Translations under genes and position numbers: made by a program
The notes under the pieces: model-generated
Databases searched by the model: none
Seen by the model: only the letters and a program-made list of their open reading frames with translations
Told to the model about the DNA's origin: nothing
Assembly (NCBI GenBank): GCA_030673345.1
Contig: DAOVJH010000056.1
Location: 1-7,894, forward strand
From: Pseudomonadota bacterium
Lineage (GTDB): Bacteria > Pseudomonadota > Gammaproteobacteria > SZUA-229
Length of the DNA stretch: 7,894 nt
Reading direction: 5' to 3'
In this document: in pieces, positions 1 through 6,835 of the stretch
How the letters are laid out: every line of letters starts with the position of its first letter
How positions within the stretch are numbered: the stretch's first letter is position 1

Positions 1-245
1 AGTACGGTATTAAGCAACTCTTTTCTGTCAGGGCTATCAGCTGTGTGGTTGATTGGAACAGCGTGTTGACCATCTGATAATGACCGGCGTTCACCAAGAT
101 ATATTTTTCTGATGCTATTGGTAGTGATGCTAGAGGCATCAATTTCAGGGTGACCAATAATTACGATATCTGCAAAGGCAGAAAAGGCAGTAACGTTTAG
201 ACAGGCTGCAATCATTACACTGATGATTCGAGTGTTTTTATACAT
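1..245 (-). CDS. Small secreted phosphate-binding-protein-like protein (partial, C-terminus outside window)
   Basis: The first 81 codons are present and the reading frame is open to the window edge. The product begins with a Sec-type signal peptide (MYKNTR, a hydrophobic stretch, then AFSAFA before DIVIIGHPE), so the mature protein should be periplasmic. The mature start, with a DIVIIGHPE strand followed by SIRKIYLGERRSLSDGQHAVPIN, resembles the short gammaproteobacterial proteins annotated as phosphate ABC transporter substrate-binding proteins (PstS-like domain, often about 140 residues and not linked to pstCAB). I chose the ATG at 245 because a GGAG lies 9 nt upstream of it. An in-frame ATG at 260 would add five residues but has no clear ribosome binding site. 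The family match rests on pattern memory, and the ligand is unknown. Confidence 0.6.
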   Translation of the reverse strand, partial: MYKNTRIISVMIAACLNVTAFSAFADIVIIGHPEIDASSITTNSIRKIYLGERRSLSDGQHAVPINHTADSPDRKELLNTV

Positions 246-280
246 GTAACAAAACTCCATAAATGGGCAAATTTAACTAA

Positions 281-306
281 CCCTCTATATGCGTGGCATA
301 GGAGGG
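281..306 (-). promoter_or_regulatory. Hairpin upstream of the phosphate-binding-like gene
   Basis: CCCTC (281-285) pairs with GAGGG (302-306). Inside it TATGC (288-292) pairs with GCATA (296-300) around a GTG loop, leaving a small internal loop. It lies 36-61 nt upstream of the start at 245, so it could form in the 5' leader or act as an operator. It has no T-tract, so it is not a standard intrinsic terminator. Its function is unknown. Confidence 0.35.
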
Positions 307-349
307 CATCGCTTAAAATATAATTATTTTGATTACCGAATACAGTCGC

Positions 350-379
350 TTGCCCAATATTTAAATACAATATGGGCAA
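350..379. repeat. Inverted repeat, 11-bp arms with one bulge
   Basis: TTGCCC (350-355) plus ATATT (357-361) pairs with AATATGGGCAA (369-379), with a single bulged A at 356 and a 7-nt loop. The arms are AT-rich in the centre and GC-rich at the outer end. It could be a regulator site or the remains of a hairpin. No T-tract follows on either strand, so a terminator is unlikely. Confidence 0.35.
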
Positions 380-500
380 CGTGTTTATTTCACGCTTCAG
401 GTGAAAATCTGTATTTCGGGATTTCTGTTAGCTTTAGATAACAAGCTTTGATTTGATGAATTTGACGCTAAATCAACGGTTAGAGCTGATCAGCATTGAG

Positions 501-543
501 AACTTTGTGAATTATAGTGCAGAGAACGCTAATACACAAAGTT
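501..543. repeat. Perfect 9-bp inverted repeat with 25-nt spacer
   Basis: AACTTTGTG (501-509) is the exact reverse complement of CACAAAGTT (535-543). The spacer can form a short inner stem of about five pairs, TAGTG with CGCTA including one G-T pair, so a longer RNA hairpin is possible. The half-site TTTGTGA resembles one arm of a Crp/Fnr-type site, but the second arm is not at the expected distance. Confidence 0.35.
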
Positions 544-727
544 ACCAGGCCTATATTTAGAATATTTATATGTTTCAATAAATATTACTGTTTGGTTATG
601 TGTTTTATCCCTGATGTATTACGGGAACTGGTGGTTTATGTGCAGTAGCGTGAGTTTACGTGATATTGAGCCCTGGGTCAGAATGCTAGTCATATCGTGA
701 GTGAGCGGGAGTTTGTATGGTAATAAT

Positions 728-762
728 AAAAAAGCCTCGTAGGATTGCTACGAGGCTTTTTT
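728..762. terminator. Bidirectional intrinsic terminator (serves soxB)
   Basis: The perfect 9-bp stem GCCTCGTAG (734-742) / CTACGAGGC (748-756) encloses the 5-nt loop GATTG. Six A precede it (728-733) and six T follow it (757-762), so it works as a Rho-independent terminator in both directions. On the minus strand it sits 45 nt past the soxB stop codon and would end the soxB transcript. On the plus strand it would stop any transcript coming from the 246-727 region. Confidence 0.9.
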
Positions 763-806
763 ATTTTGTTAATGTATCGCAGAAATGATTCTGCGGTGCC
801 TGGCTG

Positions 807-2744
807 TTAGGTTGCTTCACCAGGATAGTCTGCAATACCAGGATTGCTCACTACGTTAACAAGTTTAGGATGGTTGATCTTGGGTAATTTCAAGACATTG
901 TCCTTACCTTTGTTTCTAACGATATAATCATGAACCACGTCCCACATAAGTCGACCATCCGGTGTGCGGTTAACCTGTGCCCAGCCAGCGACTTTATATG
1001 TCTTATCGGCTTCGATCAGGTGACCATTATCGAGGCGTGCATCTGTGATACGTTCGTACAGGGGTTTGTTCGGGTCGATGGTGTAATCCATGCCGCCGAC
1101 GCGAACCATGTCGCCGCCTGACTGAAGATAAGGGTCAGGGTCAAACAAGTTATCCGCTACCTGTTCCAGGATATTTAACAGGTCATGGCCGGTCATCTCG
1201 CTCACGTAGGTTTCACCGTAGGTCAATGCACATTGGGTCATCACATCTTCCATGGTGATCCAGTCACCTTTCAGTGTGGTGGTGCCCCAGCGTACGCCAG
1301 CTGACATTGCAATATCGGCACTGTATTCTTCGCGAAGCGCATTACAGAGGACCTGGTCCCAGGTGCCCATGAAGTTACCACGGCGATAGAGCACACGGTC
1401 GGCGATAGCGAGTTTTTCATCCAGAATTTCAGCGTATGTTTTACCCAGACGTGATTCGTTGAAATACTTCTCTTTGACACGGCTTTCGATAATGTTTTTA
1501 TCGTAGACAGTACTGCGCATCTGGTCGATATAAGCCTGCATCTCTTGATCTGCTGGTAATTCATCAGCGAGGATCGGCAGCATGTTGTATTTCATGCCTT
1601 TTACTTTGCCGTCTGCAATATCGAAATCCATCACACCGAGGAATTTGCCATTAGAGCCGGCATTGGTCACCCAGCAGTCATGTCCTTCAATATTTTTGAC
1701 ACTGATAGGGCGCGGCACGCCATCATGTGTATGACCGCCAAATACAGCATTTAAGCCCGGTACACGTTCGGCCATCTTGATATCCACATCCATACCATTG
1801 TGAGACAGTAATACGATGGCATCGGGTTTTTCTTCTTCGCGAATCATCTCCACCAGTTCGATCATGTCGTCTTCACGCAGGCCAAATGACCAGTCAGGGA
1901 AAAACTCAGGTGGGTTAGCGTTACCGGTACGCGGGAATGCCTGGCCGACGATACAGATCTTTGCACCATTGATCTCTTTGATGACATAAGGCTGGAAAGC
2001 ATAACCCTCGTCTTCGTCATACATGCCGCGTCCATCGAACTGTTCTACCAGTGTCGAATAGTTTTCATCCATCAAAGAGTCTTCTTTGATGCGAACGTTC
2101 TGGCCGATAAAATCGCCCTTGAACAGTGAAACGTTGCTCAGTACTTCATTCTCTCTATAGGTGAATTCCCAGTGACCGACCATGACATCGATGCCGAGGA
2201 TGTTTGAGGCTTCTACCATGTCGACGCCGCGTGTCCACAGGGAGGTGCCGGAACCTTGCCATAGATCACCGCCGTCGAGTGTAATGGTATTCTGTTGGCC
2301 GCCGGCCTGTTTGCGTAAGCGGTCGAGCAGGGTTTTCATCTGCGGGAAGCCACCCATTTTGCCGTACTTGGCTGCAGCATTTTCGAAGTCCAGGTAAGTG
2401 TAAGCATAAGATTCTGCTGTACCTGCATTAAGGTTCATCGCTTTTAGTAGTTTATTGCCGACCAGGTGGGGAGGCCGTCCTAATGCATCACCTACGCCCA
2501 GATTTACGTTGGGCTCTCTGAAATAAACGGGCTGTAATTGACCGTGGAAGTCAGTGGTATGCAAAATTCGTACATTACCGCTCATGGGTAAGTCGTAAAA
2601 ATCATCACTAATGTTGGCTGTTTCAGTTACTGAAGCAGTAACAGGTGCACTTTTGTTATCACAGGCGGATAACAGACCAGCGCCACTTACAGTGGCACTT
2701 AATCCCATAAGTTTCAAGAACGTACGGCGATCAATTGTAGGCAT
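807..2744 (-). CDS. soxB: SoxB, thiosulfohydrolase of the Sox sulfur-oxidation pathway
   Basis: SoxB hydrolyses the terminal sulfone of the thiosulfate-derived cysteine conjugate on the SoxYZ carrier and releases sulfate in the periplasm. The 645-residue product has the 5'-nucleotidase-like dimetal fold. Visible metal-site motifs are TTDFHGQ (63-69), LDGGDLWQGS (156-165), the SoxB-typical GHWEFTY (190-196) in place of GNHE, LLSHNG (312-317) and GGHTHD (336-341). A substrate-domain segment SAGVRWGTT lies at 481-489. The N-terminus has a twin-arginine motif (DRRTFLK, 5-11), a hydrophobic stretch and the lipobox LSAC ending at Cys28, suggesting Tat export and lipid anchoring. Asp29-Asn30 follow the Cys. 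The start is supported by GAGGA (2751-2755) 6 nt upstream. No other sox gene lies nearby, and the gene is transcribed alone, divergent from the HupE-like gene. Confidence 0.96.
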   Translation of the reverse strand: MPTIDRRTFLKLMGLSATVSGAGLLSACDNKSAPVTASVTETANISDDFYDLPMSGNVRILHTTDFHGQLQPVYFREPNVNLGVGDALGRPPHLVGNKLLKAMNLNAGTAESYAYTYLDFENAAAKYGKMGGFPQMKTLLDRLRKQAGGQQNTITLDGGDLWQGSGTSLWTRGVDMVEASNILGIDVMVGHWEFTYRENEVLSNVSLFKGDFIGQNVRIKEDSLMDENYSTLVEQFDGRGMYDEDEGYAFQPYVIKEINGAKICIVGQAFPRTGNANPPEFFPDWSFGLREDDMIELVEMIREEEKPDAIVLLSHNGMDVDIKMAERVPGLNAVFGGHTHDGVPRPISVKNIEGHDCWVTNAGSNGKFLGVMDFDIADGKVKGMKYNMLPILADELPADQEMQAYIDQMRSTVYDKNIIESRVKEKYFNESRLGKTYAEILDEKLAIADRVLYRRGNFMGTWDQVLCNALREEYSADIAMSAGVRWGTTTLKGDWITMEDVMTQCALTYGETYVSEMTGHDLLNILEQVADNLFDPDPYLQSGGDMVRVGGMDYTIDPNKPLYERITDARLDNGHLIEADKTYKVAGWAQVNRTPDGRLMWDVVHDYIVRNKGKDNVLKLPKINHPKLVNVVSNPGIADYPGEAT

Positions 2745-2750
2745 GGAAAT

Positions 2751-2775
2751 TCCTCATCTAAAGGTGGTTATTATA
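2751..2775 (-). promoter_or_regulatory. Candidate soxB promoter -10 box and ribosome binding site
   Basis: On the minus strand a perfect TATAAT lies at 2775-2770 and a GAGGA ribosome binding site at 2755-2751, giving a short predicted leader of about 19 nt. The hexamer at the usual -35 distance is poor (TAAGAT at 17-bp spacing), so the promoter would be weak or activator-dependent. AT-richness makes chance -10 matches likely here. Confidence 0.35.
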
Positions 2776-2787
2776 ATTATTTTATTA

Positions 2788-2810
2788 TTGTGATCTTATT
2801 TTAAGCACAA
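2788..2810. promoter_or_regulatory. Imperfect dyad in the soxB / HupE-like divergent region
   Basis: TTGTG (2788-2792) and CTTA (2795-2798) mirror TAAG (2802-2805) and CACAA (2806-2810), with an AT bulge in the left arm and a TTT centre. The dyad covers the position where the -35 element for the soxB TATAAT would lie, so it is a plausible operator. The arms loosely recall Crp/Fnr-family half-sites, but spacing does not match the standard consensus, and the regulator cannot be named. Confidence 0.35.
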
Positions 2811-2928
2811 ATAATAACGCAAAAGAAAATAAATAGTTAGTTAAGCTATTAATGGCATTCATAAAGAGACGATTTTTCTGGATAAATATTCATTTATTAT
2901 GTGAAATTTGTGTAATATCCGCGTTCTC

Positions 2929-4068
2929 ATGAAAAGGCTATTATTTTTTATCATTTTCAGCTGTCTGACGCACGGTGCAGCTGTCGCTGATGTCGTCAAA
3001 CCTGCGCTCGTCGAGATAAATGTTACCGATGAAAGGCAGATAAATATCGAGGTACGTGCCAGTATAGAGGCCTTGCTCACCGGTATCAATGCGCAGTACA
3101 AAAATACCAAAGATGCGCCGAATGCAGATGAGTACGATGAGTTTCGTAAAATGCCGGCTGATGAGCTTCAGTTGGCCTTTTCCAGCTTCAGGCAGCAGTT
3201 TTTGGACGCTGTCTACCTGAAAACTGCAGGTGATGCTGTATCCTTGCAGGTAGAGTCTGTCGATATACCGCCGACCGGTTATACCAAAGTACCAAGGATA
3301 AGTATCATCACGCTGGTTGGCCAGCTGCCGAAAACCGCCGAATCATTACAGTGGTATTACCCCGAAAAATTTGGTGACAATGCGGTTCGTGTCAGGCAGG
3401 TCGATACGGCCAATAAGAAATGGCACTGGTCTCAATGGCAATGGTTGAGAGATGATGCCGTCAGTGATAGTTTTTCACTGACTGAGATCGTTGCCCGGCA
3501 GTCCACCCTGGAAGTGATGGTTTCGTATATCGAGATAGGTTTCGAACATATCGTCCCTAAAGGCATTGACCACATACTATTTATACTGGGTCTGTTTTTA
3601 TTATCGACGCACCTGTCACCATTGTTATGGCAGGTGACCATGTTCACCGTGGCACACACCATCACGCTGGCATTATCGATGAACAACATAGTCGAATTGC
3701 CGCCTAGTGTTGTCGAGCCGCTAATCGCTCTGTCTATCGCTTATGTCGGTGTAGAAAATATTTATGCCAGAAAGCTGCACCGGAGCCGTCTGATCCTGGT
3801 GTTTTTTTTCGGGCTGCTGCACGGGCTTGGCTTTGCTGGCGTATTGTCAGATTTCGGTATGCCGGCAGATGATTTTGCCGTGGCTCTGATAAGCTTCAAT
3901 GTAGGCGTGGAGCTAGGCCAGCTCGCGGTCATATTTTGTGCATTAATTTTGTTGCGATCCTGGTTTAAAGATAAACTTGTGTATCGCAAGATTGTCATTA
4001 TACCAGGCTCGGTTCTTATATCAGTGGTCGGCGCGTACTGGTTTTTAGAAAGGCTTGAGTTATTTTAA
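2929..4068 (+). CDS. HupE/UreJ-family membrane protein with periplasmic N-terminal domain
   Basis: The product has 379 residues. A signal peptide (MKRLLFFIIFSCLTHGAAVA, cleavage after residue 20) is followed by a periplasmic domain of about 170 residues with no known motif. The C-terminal half is a multi-spanning HupE/UreJ_2-type domain. It contains GIDHILF (212-218), the TVAHTITLAL segment around His243, FGLLHGLGFAG (294-304), NVGVELGQL (324-332) and a terminal WFLERLEL. HupE and UreJ proper are linked to nickel uptake. For this longer two-domain subfamily the substrate is not established, although the buried His and Asp residues fit a metal role. I chose the ATG at 2929 because it directly starts a signal peptide. 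An in-frame TTG at 2908 adds seven non-signal residues. Neither start has a clear ribosome binding site. The gene is divergent from soxB and lies 38 nt before the first lipoprotein gene. Confidence 0.85.
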   Translation: MKRLLFFIIFSCLTHGAAVADVVKPALVEINVTDERQINIEVRASIEALLTGINAQYKNTKDAPNADEYDEFRKMPADELQLAFSSFRQQFLDAVYLKTAGDAVSLQVESVDIPPTGYTKVPRISIITLVGQLPKTAESLQWYYPEKFGDNAVRVRQVDTANKKWHWSQWQWLRDDAVSDSFSLTEIVARQSTLEVMVSYIEIGFEHIVPKGIDHILFILGLFLLSTHLSPLLWQVTMFTVAHTITLALSMNNIVELPPSVVEPLIALSIAYVGVENIYARKLHRSRLILVFFFGLLHGLGFAGVLSDFGMPADDFAVALISFNVGVELGQLAVIFCALILLRSWFKDKLVYRKIVIIPGSVLISVVGAYWFLERLELF

Positions 4069-4106
4069 GCGGTTAAGGTGACTCTGATTCAAACGTGAGA
4101 TAAGTA

Positions 4107-4703
4107 ATGAATGTTAAATATTTTTTAGTTTTATTGTTAAGTTCTATCGTCGCTTCCTGTGCTAATACAAGCGTTCAGGAAAGCTGGTTAGATGAAGGTT
4201 TTAGCAAACCGTATCAGCATCCGATGGTAATCGGTATATCGGATAGCCAGCAGACTCGCCAGATATACGAAAAACATTTCGTCTCAGAGCTAAAGAAACT
4301 TAATATAAGAGCGACTCCCAGTTATGAACTGATTAGCAGCAAGCAGAAGATGAACCGGGAAACGGTGATAGATGTTGTTGATGGCACGGATATCGATTCG
4401 GTCATCATTACTTACCTGGTCTCATCAGAAACTGAAGTAAAACACCATGATTCACCGCTGTCGCAGAGTTATTCTGGCGGTGATGATAGTAACAGGATAT
4501 CAGCTACGCTGGTTTCGACACGAGGCCGTACCAGCAATACAGAAATTATTACACTGAAGTCTGATCTATATGACGTGCGTACAAAATCGTTGGTGTGGAC
4601 CGTTCAGACCAGGACAGTTGCGCCTGAGTCCATCGATGAAGTTGTGATCGATGTCACGGCCTTGCTTATCGATCAGATGATCAGCGACGATATATTAAAA
4701 TAA
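4107..4703 (+). CDS. Outer-membrane-type lipoprotein of unknown function (paralogue 1)
   Basis: The 198-residue product starts with a lipoprotein signal, MNVKYFLVLLLSSIVASC, with lipobox VASC ending at Cys18. The next residue is Ala, which by the E. coli rule directs sorting to the outer membrane. The mature part has a conserved first block (SWLDEGF, then MVIGISDSQQTRQIYEKHF at 40-58, PSYELI, and DSVIITYLV at 97-105), a variable polar middle (about 111-145, HHDSPLSQSYSGGDDS) and a conserved last block (LKSDLYDVRTKSLVWTVQTR, then APESIDEVVIDVTALLI). The first block, with its R..YE..F..EL and SY.L pattern, recalls small proteobacterial lipoproteins annotated only as hypothetical. A modest GTGAGAT sequence precedes the ATG. 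The gene is a paralogue of its downstream neighbour and probably shares a transcript with the HupE-like gene. I cannot assign a function. Confidence 0.85.
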   Translation: MNVKYFLVLLLSSIVASCANTSVQESWLDEGFSKPYQHPMVIGISDSQQTRQIYEKHFVSELKKLNIRATPSYELISSKQKMNRETVIDVVDGTDIDSVIITYLVSSETEVKHHDSPLSQSYSGGDDSNRISATLVSTRGRTSNTEIITLKSDLYDVRTKSLVWTVQTRTVAPESIDEVVIDVTALLIDQMISDDILK

Positions 4704-4810
4704 CGATAGTTTTCATGTGTTTGAATGATACTTAATATAAGTCGTTGTGTTTTAGTGAGCACTTGTTATTATTCGCTTTAATTATGAAAAATTACCGAAA
4801 GGATGTAGAA

Positions 4811-5467
4811 ATGAGTTTGATAAATAAGTCGTTATGTAGAACTGCAGCATTGTTCGTAACATCTATATTACTGGCATCATGTGCTAATACTAAAATTTCT
4901 CAGTCCTGGGTTGAACCAGATAACAAAAAATCATACGACGATTTATTGATCATCGGTATCGGTGAGAGTCAACATAATCGCCGTGCATACGAGAGCAATT
5001 TTGTCGAAGAATTAATGGCAAATGGGGCCGACGCTGAAGCGAGTTATAAACTGATTAAGAGCAATGAAAAAATAGACCGTAGTACCGTCACCAGGGCCAT
5101 CAAAGGTATGGGGATTGATGGCGTCATCGTTACCCACCTGGTCGCTGTCGATGAAGAAACGATCTATCGTCCGACGACCGGATATGCGTACGGTGGTGGT
5201 TACGGCGTCGGTTACGGTGGTGGATATTATGGTGGTCTGTATAGCTATTATCCACACGTGAACAGTTATGTAAATAACCCGGGCTACTACACCACGCATG
5301 AAACATACACGCTTGAGACTAATCTGTATGATGTCGAATCAGAAGAGCTGGTCTGGTCAGCGCGCAGCCGCACGTTTGCACCTGAATCTGTTCAAGAGGT
5401 CATCGTTGATCTGACGAAACTGCTGATCAAAGACCTGCAGCAAAAAAACCTTATCAAGAAGAAATAG
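4811..5467 (+). CDS. Outer-membrane-type lipoprotein with Gly/Tyr-rich insert (paralogue 2)
   Basis: The 218-residue product has a lipoprotein signal with lipobox LASC ending at Cys24, followed by Ala (outer-membrane type). Like the upstream paralogue it has SW, LLIIGIGESQHNRRAYESNF, ASYKLI, IDGVIVTHLV and, at the end, LETNLYDVESEELVWSARSR then APESVQEVIVDLTKLLI. The middle is different: residues about 124-160 form a Gly/Tyr-rich stretch (GYAYGGGYGVGYGGGYYGG, then YSYYP). I chose the ATG at 4811 because AAGGA lies 7 nt upstream and the signal peptide starts there. A TTG at 4745 and an ATG at 4784 in the same frame would put a polar, charged segment in front of the signal. The gap of 107 nt after paralogue 1 is AT-rich and has no clear terminator. 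Function is unknown. Gly/Tyr-rich loops in lipoproteins often sit at exposed surfaces, but that is only an analogy. Confidence 0.85.
   Translation: MSLINKSLCRTAALFVTSILLASCANTKISQSWVEPDNKKSYDDLLIIGIGESQHNRRAYESNFVEELMANGADAEASYKLIKSNEKIDRSTVTRAIKGMGIDGVIVTHLVAVDEETIYRPTTGYAYGGGYGVGYGGGYYGGLYSYYPHVNSYVNNPGYYTTHETYTLETNLYDVESEELVWSARSRTFAPESVQEVIVDLTKLLIKDLQQKNLIKKK
5189..5223 (+). repeat. 11-bp direct repeat inside the Gly/Tyr-rich coding stretch
   Basis: TACGGTGGTGG occurs at 5189-5199 and again at 5213-5223, an offset of 24 bp or exactly eight codons. It encodes repeated YGGG units. The exact repeat suggests that the insert grew by in-frame duplication or slippage. Confidence 0.7.
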
Positions 5468-5568
5468 TAACAGCTGATAAATCACATTATTATCTACGCA
5501 GCGGCTGGCCTGATAATCTCTGCTGCCGGCACTGTCTCAATAAAATAAAAAACAAGATTAATATTTAA

Positions 5569-6816
5569 ATGTTTCAACCCAAAGAGCTTTTTATCGGTTT
5601 ACGTTATATCCGTGCTAAACGTAAGAGCCACTTCGTCTCTTTTATTGCTTTTATTTCCATCGCGGGTGTTGCCCTGGGTGTCTTCGCACTGATCGTTGTA
5701 TTGTCCGTGATGAACGGTTTTGGCAACGAGCTACGTGACCGTACCCTGAGTATGACCTCACACGCCACCATCAGCGGTTATGATGGTTATGTGCGTGACT
5801 GGCCGAGCGTTCTGGAAAAAGCCGAGAACCATGCAGAGGTGGTCGCTGCCGCACCCTATATCCGAAAAGAAGTGATGCTGTCGAATGGTCGGCGTGTCAG
5901 TGGCTCACTGATACGCGGTATCAAGCCTGAGATGGAGTCCAGGGTCTCGCTGGTCGAATCAAAGATGATCTCAGGCAGTCTCCATGATCTAAAAGCAGGC
6001 GAGTATGGCATCGTCCTTGGACGAGAGCTGGCTAATTCTCTCGGCGTTTATGAGGGCGGCCGGATTACCGTCATCACACCGCAGGCCAGCATTACCGCCG
6101 TCGGTGTCATGCCCCGGTTGAGGCGTTTTAAGGTGGTCGGTGTATTTGAAGTTGGCATGCACCAATATGATTCTGCGATGGCTTATATCCACCTGCAGGA
6201 TGCATCTAAGCTGTTCAGTTTCAAAGATAAGGTCAATGGTGTTCGCTTAAAACTGACGGACCTGTTCGATGCACCCAGGATAACTCGCGATATCGAAAAT
6301 GATTTCGGCGAGGATTACTGGGTAAAAGACTGGTCGAAACAGCATAAAAACTTCTTCAGGGCATTGCAGACAGAAAAGACAGTGATGTTCATCATCCTGC
6401 TGCTGATGGTTTCAGTGGCCGCATTGAACATCGTTTCTACATTGATGATGACGGTGACAGATAAAGAATCAGATATAGCCATCTTACGCGCGCTAGGCAT
6501 GCGCCCATCAAGCATTATGATCATCTTCATAATACAGGGTGCATTCATCGGATTGTTTGGCACCCTGATCGGTGTGGGTACGGGTGTTCCTGTTGCGCTC
6601 AATGTTTTCGAGATAGTCTCCTGGCTCGAACAGCTGTTCAGTACTGATTTTCTTCCCAGTGATGTCTATTACATCAGTGATATCGTGGCCGATGTTAAGG
6701 CCAGTGAAGTGATTACTTATGCGTTGTCAGCATTTTCAGTGACCATACTGGCAACCATTTATCCTGCCTGGCGCGCATCGCGTACGCTGCCTGCAGAAGC
6801 CCTGCGCTATGAATAA
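5569..6816 (+). CDS. lolC: Lipoprotein-releasing ABC transporter permease, LolC/LolE family (possible LolF)
   Basis: This 415-residue inner-membrane protein is the permease of the Lol system, which extracts lipoproteins from the inner membrane and passes them to LolA. It starts with the family N-terminus (ELFIGLRYIRAKRK), then TM1 (about 22-50, ending LSVMNGF), a periplasmic domain (about 51-265), TM2 (about 271-296), the cytoplasmic coupling segment DKESDIAILRALGMRP (298-313), TM3 (about 314-345) and TM4 (about 380-402), ending PAEALRYE. From remembered E. coli sequences, the hook region (PQASITAVGVMP, 171-182) and the C-terminal end look like LolC. VNGVRLKLTDLFDA (222-235) and TDFLPSDVYYI (359-369) look like LolE. 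That mix fits the single-permease LolF type. No ribosome binding site is visible before the ATG, whose upstream 25 nt are A/T-rich. The last 8 nt overlap the alternative lolD start. Confidence 0.93.
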   Translation: MFQPKELFIGLRYIRAKRKSHFVSFIAFISIAGVALGVFALIVVLSVMNGFGNELRDRTLSMTSHATISGYDGYVRDWPSVLEKAENHAEVVAAAPYIRKEVMLSNGRRVSGSLIRGIKPEMESRVSLVESKMISGSLHDLKAGEYGIVLGRELANSLGVYEGGRITVITPQASITAVGVMPRLRRFKVVGVFEVGMHQYDSAMAYIHLQDASKLFSFKDKVNGVRLKLTDLFDAPRITRDIENDFGEDYWVKDWSKQHKNFFRALQTEKTVMFIILLLMVSVAALNIVSTLMMTVTDKESDIAILRALGMRPSSIMIIFIIQGAFIGLFGTLIGVGTGVPVALNVFEIVSWLEQLFSTDFLPSDVYYISDIVADVKASEVITYALSAFSVTILATIYPAWRASRTLPAEALRYE

Positions 6817-6835
6817 CCGGGGGCAGGGATCAGTC

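Larger units (their letters stand above)
246..727. other. Intergenic region without a recognisable gene; several inverted repeats
   Basis: I see no open frame with a ribosome binding site and protein-like composition here, and no tRNA or rRNA pattern. The stretch is AT-rich and holds three inverted repeats, listed separately, plus a 10-bp perfect palindrome, GCTGATCAGC, at 485-494. A possible minus-strand -10 box (TATATT, 322 down to 317) could serve the phosphate-binding-like gene, but no good -35 box sits at the right distance. The rightward end runs into the terminator at 728-762, so a small rightward transcript ending there is possible, but no strong promoter was found for it. Confidence 0.6.

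Noticed and set aside
930..1564. Open frames inside soxB on either strand
   Set aside because: They overlap a clearly coding soxB in other frames and show no family resemblance, signal or ribosome binding site.
2788..2810. Consensus Crp or Fnr site
   Set aside because: The half-sites TTGTG and CACAA are too far apart for the standard spacing, so the dyad is reported without naming a regulator.
2908..2928. TTG start seven codons upstream of the HupE-like gene
   Set aside because: It adds residues that do not belong to the signal peptide and has no ribosome binding site; the ATG at 2929 begins a clean signal peptide.
4745..4810. TTG start 22 codons upstream of the second lipoprotein
   Set aside because: It puts a polar segment ahead of the lipoprotein signal; the ATG at 4811 has AAGGA at 7-nt spacing.
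5012..5299. Minus-strand open frame across the Gly/Tyr-rich stretch
   Set aside because: It is rich in Thr and Ile because it is the complement of repeated Gly/Tyr codons; the plus-strand lipoprotein explains the sequence.
5489..5526. Hairpin before the Lol permease gene (ATTATC with GATAAT, and GCAGC with GCTGC)
   Set aside because: The two pairings exclude each other, the stems are 5-6 bp and no T-tract follows, so I do not call a terminator.
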